Assembly: GCA_002376845.1 (NCBI GenBank)
Contig: DFOS01000015.1
Location: 75,431 to 139,430 of the forward strand
Origin: Bdellovibrionaceae bacterium UBA3535
Lineage (GTDB): Bacteria > Bdellovibrionota > Bdellovibrionia > Bdellovibrionales > UBA840
Reading direction: 5' to 3'
DNA: 64,000 bases
Shown here: positions 59,074-64,000 of the stretch, piece after piece
How positions within the stretch are numbered: position 1 is the first letter of the stretch
How the letters are laid out: every line of letters begins with the position of its first letter
Made by a program: the position numbers and the translations under genes
The notes under the pieces: generated by a model
Told to the model about the DNA's origin: nothing
Seen by the model: only the letters and a program-made list of their open reading frames with translations
The model's database searches: none

Positions 59074-60561
59074 ATGCAAGAATTTATCAGCAATCTATCA
59101 GATATCGAGTTGATCGATGGTGGTAGTAAATATCAACATGATGCAAGCGGCTTTCAGCGAAAAATAAACGGGGTGTTTTTACCTAAAAGCCATGCGGAAG
59201 TACAGCGAATCATTCAAAAAGCCAATGATTATAAACAGCCTGTCTTTGTAATAAGTGGTGGTAAAAACTGGGGTTATGGAACCGCTCTGCCAGTTCAGCC
59301 AGAGGCCTGGATCTTGAGTCTAGAAAAAATGAAGCGCATTTTAAACTTTGATAGCGATACATACACTTTGGATATTGAAGCTGGAGTCAGTCAGCAAGAT
59401 CTACACGAATACTTTCAAAAGCATAATATACCGGCCATGGTTCCCAATACTGGAATAGGTGGTAGAGGTAATATCATCGGCAATCTTTTGGAAAGGGGTT
59501 TTGGCCCAGCCCCGCTGCAAGATCATGCAAGCTCCTTGATGTCACTCAAGGCAGTGATGGCGGATGCTAGTGAATATTCATCGTTTTATCGAGGTATTGC
59601 GGGGGATATTGACCGAGGCTACCATTGGGGCTTGGGCCCATATATGGATGGACTTTTTCATCAAAGTGGTTTGGGAATTGTCACAGAAGCAAAAATCAAA
59701 GTAATGCCTAAGCCTGAAGAGGTGACAATCTTAATTAGTGAGGTGAAGTCCGGTACACCTGTTGCGACGGTGATGCAAGCTTGTGGGGAGCTAACGGTGA
59801 CTTTAAATGGACAGTTTCAGGCTTCCAAGTACATAGACTCCGCGCAAATAGAGAAGTCCGCAGGTGCCGACACCTCGTATTTTTCTAAGACTAAGAATCC
59901 GCGCTTGCTATACGCAGGACTTTATACAAGTAAAAAGCAAAAACGTATCGTTCAGAAGCAGGTAAAAAGTATCTTGGCAAAATACGGCCTCAAGAACAAT
60001 CACTTTGTAAACCGCAGCAAGTTGCAGGTTTTAAAGCGCATCTTACCTAAAAAGTTATTTGAAGCTGTAGATGGTCTTTATGACTTAGCAGATGGAGTGC
60101 CTAGTCCTGGCGGTTTGAATTTGCTGTTTCCGGATGCGGATCGCTTGCAATTGGAGCAGGCGGAGCCGGCAAAACATGAATACAAAATTCTTTGGTATGT
60201 TCCTGTGCTTAGTCTCAGCCCGAATCGCGTAGAAGAGATATATTCCATGATGAAAAATATTGTAAAAGATAAAGAGGAGTTTCTTGCATACACTTCTTTT
60301 ACGATAACAACGATAGGTAGTAATGCTGCTGTTTTTACGGTTCCACTGATTTATAAAGAAGAGAACAAAGAAAAGGTATACTCCTTGTACCGCAATTTAT
60401 TGCAGGAAGGAGCAGAGAGAGGATATTTTCCTTACCGCATACCCATTGAGTTTATGCAGGATTTAATGAATTTGCATCCTGAGTATTGGCAACAGGTACA
60501 AAAACTAAAAAAAGCCTATGATCCCAATAATATTTTATCCAGTGGGCGTTATTCGATTTAA
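59074..60561 (+). CDS. VAO/PCMH-type FAD-linked oxidase
   Basis: A 495-residue flavoprotein of the vanillyl-alcohol oxidase / p-cresol methylhydroxylase group. FAD domain: VFVISGGKNWGYGTALPV near 72, NTGIGGRGNIIGNLLERGFG near 130 and HWGLGPYMDGLFHQSGLGIVTEAKI near 190. The C-terminal substrate domain ends AYDPNNILSSGRYSI, the usual end of the family. Such enzymes oxidise 4-alkylphenols or related aromatics. ATG 59074 is chosen; an earlier in-frame ATG at 58984 lies inside the methyltransferase. The gene follows the methyltransferase closely and is likely on the same transcript. No dedicated cytochrome partner is adjacent. Confidence 0.85.
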   Translation: MQEFISNLSDIELIDGGSKYQHDASGFQRKINGVFLPKSHAEVQRIIQKANDYKQPVFVISGGKNWGYGTALPVQPEAWILSLEKMKRILNFDSDTYTLDIEAGVSQQDLHEYFQKHNIPAMVPNTGIGGRGNIIGNLLERGFGPAPLQDHASSLMSLKAVMADASEYSSFYRGIAGDIDRGYHWGLGPYMDGLFHQSGLGIVTEAKIKVMPKPEEVTILISEVKSGTPVATVMQACGELTVTLNGQFQASKYIDSAQIEKSAGADTSYFSKTKNPRLLYAGLYTSKKQKRIVQKQVKSILAKYGLKNNHFVNRSKLQVLKRILPKKLFEAVDGLYDLADGVPSPGGLNLLFPDADRLQLEQAEPAKHEYKILWYVPVLSLSPNRVEEIYSMMKNIVKDKEEFLAYTSFTITTIGSNAAVFTVPLIYKEENKEKVYSLYRNLLQEGAERGYFPYRIPIEFMQDLMNLHPEYWQQVQKLKKAYDPNNILSSGRYSI

Positions 60562-61610
60562 AAAGCAAAATTAATAATGGCGGAAATGGCGAGAATTTGG
60601 GGTAAAGTTACCAGAGGTAAAAACATTGCGATTTTCCAAGAACCAGTGGTCTCTTTTAAAGACATAATCTCTGTGTAATCCGTCGAAACGCCAGTCATCA
60701 AAAACAAAAAACCATTACCAGGAGCCGCCGCCTTGTTGACAATGTCTGCTGCAATGGGGGTGGTGCCCTCTGAGCAAACCTCTATGATGGTAGCAAGCAG
60801 GAGGCTAAAGAACATGCCTGTGGCTGTAGCACCAAAATACTCTGTGTAGGAGGCGTCTTCAATAAAGACACGCATCAGGCTAGCCAAGATCACACCAATA
60901 AAAAGCCACTTTAGTACGATTTTAGAATCTTGTAGTCCATTCAGAAATAACCTGCGAAAGGTAGCTGGACGCCAGGAAATTTTCCCCCAATCCTTTTTAA
61001 ATTCCTGCCAAAAATCAAAGTCATAATTTCGCGGTTGCATATTGGGGTTGGGAGGCAGAATCTTTTGCTTTTCCAGGTAGATAAAGGTGTAGCCGCTGCA
61101 AACCGCAATGACCAAGGAAGCAAAAATAAAGAGTAAGGTATAGGGCAGGCCAATCAATGCGATCAATATAAAAGTCAAAGAAAACGAATTCCAAGGGCTG
61201 GCAATCAAAAACGCCATTACTTGCCCAAGGCCAGCACCTTTTTTGTAAAGATTCATGCCTACCATCAATATACCGTGGCTACATAGATCTAAAAAAACGC
61301 CTGCTAAAGTAGCGCGTAGGATGCCTTTGATTGTGTGAGGCTCACCAAGAATCGAATAAATATATTCTTGATTCACAAAACTTAAAAAGCCTACAAAGAA
61401 TAGACCAATGAGCACACCCCACCACATGGTGTTCAAAAGTTCGAAACAATGGTGGTTGAATTCATTCAGACTACTAATCGGGCTTTGCCAAGGCAGTAAG
61501 GCCAGCAAATAAGCAAGGATGACCAAGGAGAAGCCAATAATGAATAGCCAATCTCTTTTGTTTTCATCCCCATGACAATGCGAGCTACAAGAATTATTAC
61601 TTGCGGTCAT
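60558..61610 (-). CDS. ArsP_1 family permease (metal or organoarsenic efflux)
   Basis: A 350-residue membrane protein with eight or so helices of the permease family PF03773. It has LDLCSHGILMVGMNLYKKGAGLGQVMAFLIASPWNSFS near 100-140 and LATIIEVCSEGTTPIAADIVNKAAAPGNGFLFLMTGVSTDYTEI near 270-320, the two conserved half-repeats with Cys. The N-terminus CSSHCHGDE is rich in Cys and His and may bind metal. Members export trivalent organoarsenicals or Cu/Zn. It converges with the flavoprotein gene, overlapping its stop by four bases. Confidence 0.85.
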   Translation of the reverse strand: MTASNNSCSSHCHGDENKRDWLFIIGFSLVILAYLLALLPWQSPISSLNEFNHHCFELLNTMWWGVLIGLFFVGFLSFVNQEYIYSILGEPHTIKGILRATLAGVFLDLCSHGILMVGMNLYKKGAGLGQVMAFLIASPWNSFSLTFILIALIGLPYTLLFIFASLVIAVCSGYTFIYLEKQKILPPNPNMQPRNYDFDFWQEFKKDWGKISWRPATFRRLFLNGLQDSKIVLKWLFIGVILASLMRVFIEDASYTEYFGATATGMFFSLLLATIIEVCSEGTTPIAADIVNKAAAPGNGFLFLMTGVSTDYTEIMSLKETTGSWKIAMFLPLVTLPQILAISAIINFAF

Positions 61611-61660
61611 GATTGCATTATGAAACCTATTTGTAAAATTACAAGCAATCAGGAGTCAGA

Positions 61661-62218
61661 TTGAAAAAACGTTGCGCTTGGGTAAATTTAGATAATCCTC
61701 TCTATATTCAATATCATGATAAGGAATGGGGTAGACCCCTAAAGTCCTCGCAAAAACTATTTGAGCTATTGTGTTTGGAGGGGATGCAGGCCGGCTTGAG
61801 CTGGGAAACCATACTAAATCGACGAGAAGACTATCGCGAAGTCTTTATGCAATTTGATCCGGAAAAACTAGCAAATCTTAGTGATAAAAAACTAGAACAA
61901 ATTCTGCAAAATCCAAAGATTATCCGCAACAAAAGAAAGGTCTATGCCATAAGGCAAAATGCTAGGGCTTATTTGGATTTGAGCAAAAAGCAAAGCTTTC
62001 GCAACTTCATATGGTCCTATGTAAATCACCAAAGTATAGTGAGGAATCCGAAAAATATGAAGGCTGTACCAACGAGCACGAAGCTGAGCAAGCAAATGGC
62101 CAAAGACTTAAAAAACTGGGGCTTTGCATTTGTTGGAGAAACCATATGCTATGCCTTTATGCAGTCTGCCGGCTTGGTGGATGATCACACTACAGATTGC
62201 TGGTTAAAAAATCAGTAA
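61661..62218 (+). CDS. tag: DNA-3-methyladenine glycosylase I
   Basis: A 185-residue base-excision repair enzyme. The TTG start follows AGGAG. It has the Tag zinc-snap residues: Cys and His at the start (KRCAWVNLDNPLYIQYHDKEWG) and the C-terminal DDHTTDCW, and the active LCLEGMQAGLSWETIL near 38-55 with FVGETICYAFMQSAGLVDDH near 160. It would excise 3-methyladenine from alkylated DNA. Confidence 0.92.
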   Translation: MKKRCAWVNLDNPLYIQYHDKEWGRPLKSSQKLFELLCLEGMQAGLSWETILNRREDYREVFMQFDPEKLANLSDKKLEQILQNPKIIRNKRKVYAIRQNARAYLDLSKKQSFRNFIWSYVNHQSIVRNPKNMKAVPTSTKLSKQMAKDLKNWGFAFVGETICYAFMQSAGLVDDHTTDCWLKNQ

Positions 62219-62316
62219 AATCAAATCTTTACCTAATGATTTTCTCCTGAAGTTTTGGTGCTCGTACTTGCATTTCTTATAACTAAAGTATATTCGTAGG
62301 CCTTAAGGAATATTCT

Positions 62317-63807
62317 ATGTCGCTGTTGATCCACCTTCTTATATTTTGCTTTGCTACAAGCACAGAAGTTCCTACCGCCGCTAGACAAGCCCTGAACGCA
62401 TTGCCAGAAAAAAAAGTGACGCTGTCAGTAGTTTTAAATAAATCCATTGAAAGCTCTGACTCCTTTCAGATTTTGCAAACAAAAAAACAGGCCATTCCAT
62501 TGGCGGAGCTTTATTCCAGCTCTAGCTTTGATTTGCAAATGCAAGGCTCCTACGGTTTGAGTGAAGACTCCAGAGAGATGGCCGCATCCATTATGCCCTC
62601 TGATATTGAGTCCGAGTCGTACAATTTGACTTTTTCAAAATATCTAAGCAGCGGAACCTCACTATCCCTTACTCTGGATCATGGCTCACAAGCTTTTAAT
62701 GTGGCTTCTACCGATATTCCGGAGTACTTTGAAACCAAAACTGAGTTTCGTTTCAGTCAAAGTTTATGGCGAGATGCCTTTGGCTTGGCCAGCCGAAATA
62801 ATTATCGGGCTGGGCAAATCGAAAGCCAGGCCACAAAAAAAGAATATGAAAAAGATGTGCAAGTTTGGGCAAAAGATGTGGGTTCGCTATTTTATTCTAC
62901 TTGGCTAGCACAGGCGCAAGTGAAATCGGCACGCACAGTGACCGCTCTTCGCAAACGGCTATTGAATATTAGCCGTAAAAAATTGCAGCGCGGCACCACG
63001 GAGCAACCTGATTTTCTACAAATCGAAGCCTCCTATATGGCTGCTCTGTCCACACAAGAAGAGGCGGAAGAGGCATTGCAAGAGGCATGGCAAAGGCTGG
63101 TCGTTTTGGTGAAGCTTCCTTTAGAGTGGTTGGACATTGATGCTTCCATCATTCCTATGAGCCTTGATGAACCAAGCAAAACAGCAAGGCTATTATGTGA
63201 AACACAAAAGCAAGTAGAAAGTTATGCTCTTAAGGAGCTGGAAGCAAAGGCGAAGGCTGCTCGTCTAAAAGATTTGGCTTCCGAAAATTTAAAAAAGCCT
63301 GACATTCAGTTTACAGCAAGTATTGCCAGTAATGGCATTGAAAATGATGCTGCAGAAGCCATATCTGAGGCGGGAGACTATGAACACGATCAGTGGTTTG
63401 TTGGGCTCAGCTTTTCTTATCCTTTGGAAAACTCCAAGGCCAAGGCGGATGCCATTCAGGCCAATATTGAAAGAAAGGTTTGGGAGGCACGTTATCAGGA
63501 AGCGAAAGCAAATTTAGACGCGGATTGGATTTCTCGGTGCAATGATCTGCGGCTAAAAGTGCGTAACTGGGATCGCGCTATGGAGATAGCAAAAAAGCAG
63601 CGATTGCGCGCTCGTTTAGAAGAAAAGCGCTTTTCCATAGGTAAGTCGAACGTCTTGCAAATGGTGCAAGCGGGCAATGATTTGGCGCAGTCCGAGTTCA
63701 ATCTCAATCAAGCCGAGATTGCACTTCGAGAGGCGGCCTGGCAGGTTATGGATCTGTCCTCACAAGTTCGCTCCTATTTACAAGGTATAGGGGTGCAAAT
63801 TCCATGA
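62317..63807 (+). CDS. TolC family outer-membrane efflux protein
   Basis: A 496-residue exported protein with an N-terminal signal (MSLLIHLLIFCFATS). Two coiled-coil repeat halves carry the TolC pattern (AGQIESQATKKEYEKDVQVWAKDVG, then LRKRLLNISRKKLQRGTTEQPDFLQIEASYMAALS, later ARLEEKRFSIGKSNVLQMVQAGNDLAQSEFNLNQAEIALREAAWQV) and beta-barrel segments (FRFSQSLW, WFVGLSFSYP) typical of the outer channel. AAGGAAT precedes ATG. Its stop overlaps the start of an RND permease gene (ATGA), so the two are coupled; a membrane fusion protein gene is not yet seen. Confidence 0.88.
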   Translation: MSLLIHLLIFCFATSTEVPTAARQALNALPEKKVTLSVVLNKSIESSDSFQILQTKKQAIPLAELYSSSSFDLQMQGSYGLSEDSREMAASIMPSDIESESYNLTFSKYLSSGTSLSLTLDHGSQAFNVASTDIPEYFETKTEFRFSQSLWRDAFGLASRNNYRAGQIESQATKKEYEKDVQVWAKDVGSLFYSTWLAQAQVKSARTVTALRKRLLNISRKKLQRGTTEQPDFLQIEASYMAALSTQEEAEEALQEAWQRLVVLVKLPLEWLDIDASIIPMSLDEPSKTARLLCETQKQVESYALKELEAKAKAARLKDLASENLKKPDIQFTASIASNGIENDAAEAISEAGDYEHDQWFVGLSFSYPLENSKAKADAIQANIERKVWEARYQEAKANLDADWISRCNDLRLKVRNWDRAMEIAKKQRLRARLEEKRFSIGKSNVLQMVQAGNDLAQSEFNLNQAEIALREAAWQVMDLSSQVRSYLQGIGVQIP

Positions 63808-63986
63808 ACGCTCTGATTCGCTATTTGGCTAAGCAACATATTTTCAGTGACCTGATTACGGTTTTTGTAATTTTAGTAGGGATCATTTCTTTATTTTTAA
63901 TCCGCCGAGAAGTTTTTCCCAATGTGAGTTTTGATGTGATTACCATCACAACCGTTACGCCAGGCACTTCACCGGAAGCCTATTGA
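63804..63986 (+). CDS. RND efflux permease, 5' end, frameshift just before the window edge
   Basis: The first 60 codons encode the start of an RND pump: NALIRYLAKQHIFSDLITVFVILVGIISLFLIRREVFPNVSFDVITITTVTPGTSPEA, including the first helix and the porter domain opening with the conserved PGxSPE. Straight reading then meets TGA at 63984. Dropping one T at 63981-63984 continues EKNV, as RND proteins do, to the window end. So the apparent stop is probably a one-base insertion or error. AcrB-like proteins form the pump that pairs with TolC. Confidence 0.8.
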   Translation: MNALIRYLAKQHIFSDLITVFVILVGIISLFLIRREVFPNVSFDVITITTVTPGTSPEAY

Positions 63987-64000
63987 AAAAAATGTCAATA

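Noticed and set aside
1..64000. CRISPR arrays, IS elements, prophage, tRNA or rRNA genes
   Set aside because: I saw no regular repeat-spacer pattern, transposase or integrase motifs, or tRNA-like folds; a covariance search could still find a missed tRNA.

Overview
The window comes from a Gram-negative bacterium of moderate-to-low GC. Outer-membrane barrels end in Phe, lipoboxes are common, and TolC, RND, MscS, OxyR, DksA and HPF genes are present. Gene style (short gaps, convergent genes overlapping at their stops, TTG/GTG starts with good ribosome sites, many secreted hydrolases and lipoproteins) fits a Bdellovibrionota/Oligoflexia-like or related proteobacterium, but this is an inference without a marker gene. 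I saw no rRNA, tRNA, CRISPR, IS element or phage. No gene-free stretch exceeds about 270 bases; the largest are 39371-39636 (266 nt), 15616-15879 (264 nt) and 53274-53491 (218 nt).

Layout. 1-2270: AGCS symporter tail, AmpG-like permease, frameshifted AhpD-like gene. 2267-7313: OlsF-like two-domain acyltransferase, two outer-membrane barrels, two small envelope proteins. 7402-12316: AI-2E exporter, then a tight trio of secreted glucoamylase, Na+/glucose symporter and ROK sugar kinase, which together would turn external alpha-glucan into cytoplasmic sugar phosphate. 12317-15615: di-haem peroxidase, pirin and YceI genes divergent from a LysR regulator. 15880-19881: Asd-type sugar dehydrogenase, split YeeE/YedE sulfur transporter, DUF6868, ABC1 kinase. 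19882-23538: OxyR divergent from a peroxiredoxin-glutaredoxin, a disulfide reductase and a GNAT gene, with an excellent OxyR half-operator between them. 23543-31237: secreted or envelope hydrolases (carboxylesterase, M1-like metallopeptidase, M23, subtilase) plus NnrD and YciA-like thioesterase. 31279-35519: SDR, second SSS symporter, GH13_18 sugar phosphorylase.

35516-39370 encodes the most unusual protein: an export-type N-terminus, two Clp-type AAA+ modules and a C-terminal M41 (FtsH-type) zinc protease in one 1284-residue chain. 39637-47994 holds envelope proteins of unknown role, glyoxalase II, a large lipoprotein that appears to start at ATT, and a mono-haem TPR lipoprotein. 48092-52823 holds haemolysin III, CBS, HPF, a frameshifted DUF2892 gene, D-lactate dehydrogenase and small conserved genes. 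52830-57111 holds secreted proteins, a hydrolase-like lipoprotein lacking its nucleophile, a persulfide-dioxygenase-type MBL enzyme and a semialdehyde dehydrogenase. 57090-64000 holds MscS, a DksA / methyltransferase / VAO-type flavoprotein cluster, a metal permease, Tag glycosylase, and TolC followed by the start of an RND pump.

Three reading frames break by one base (A8 at 2149, A7 at 50443, and TATT at 63981). The two poly-A cases could be sequence error, real mutation or transcriptional slippage; the sequence alone does not decide.
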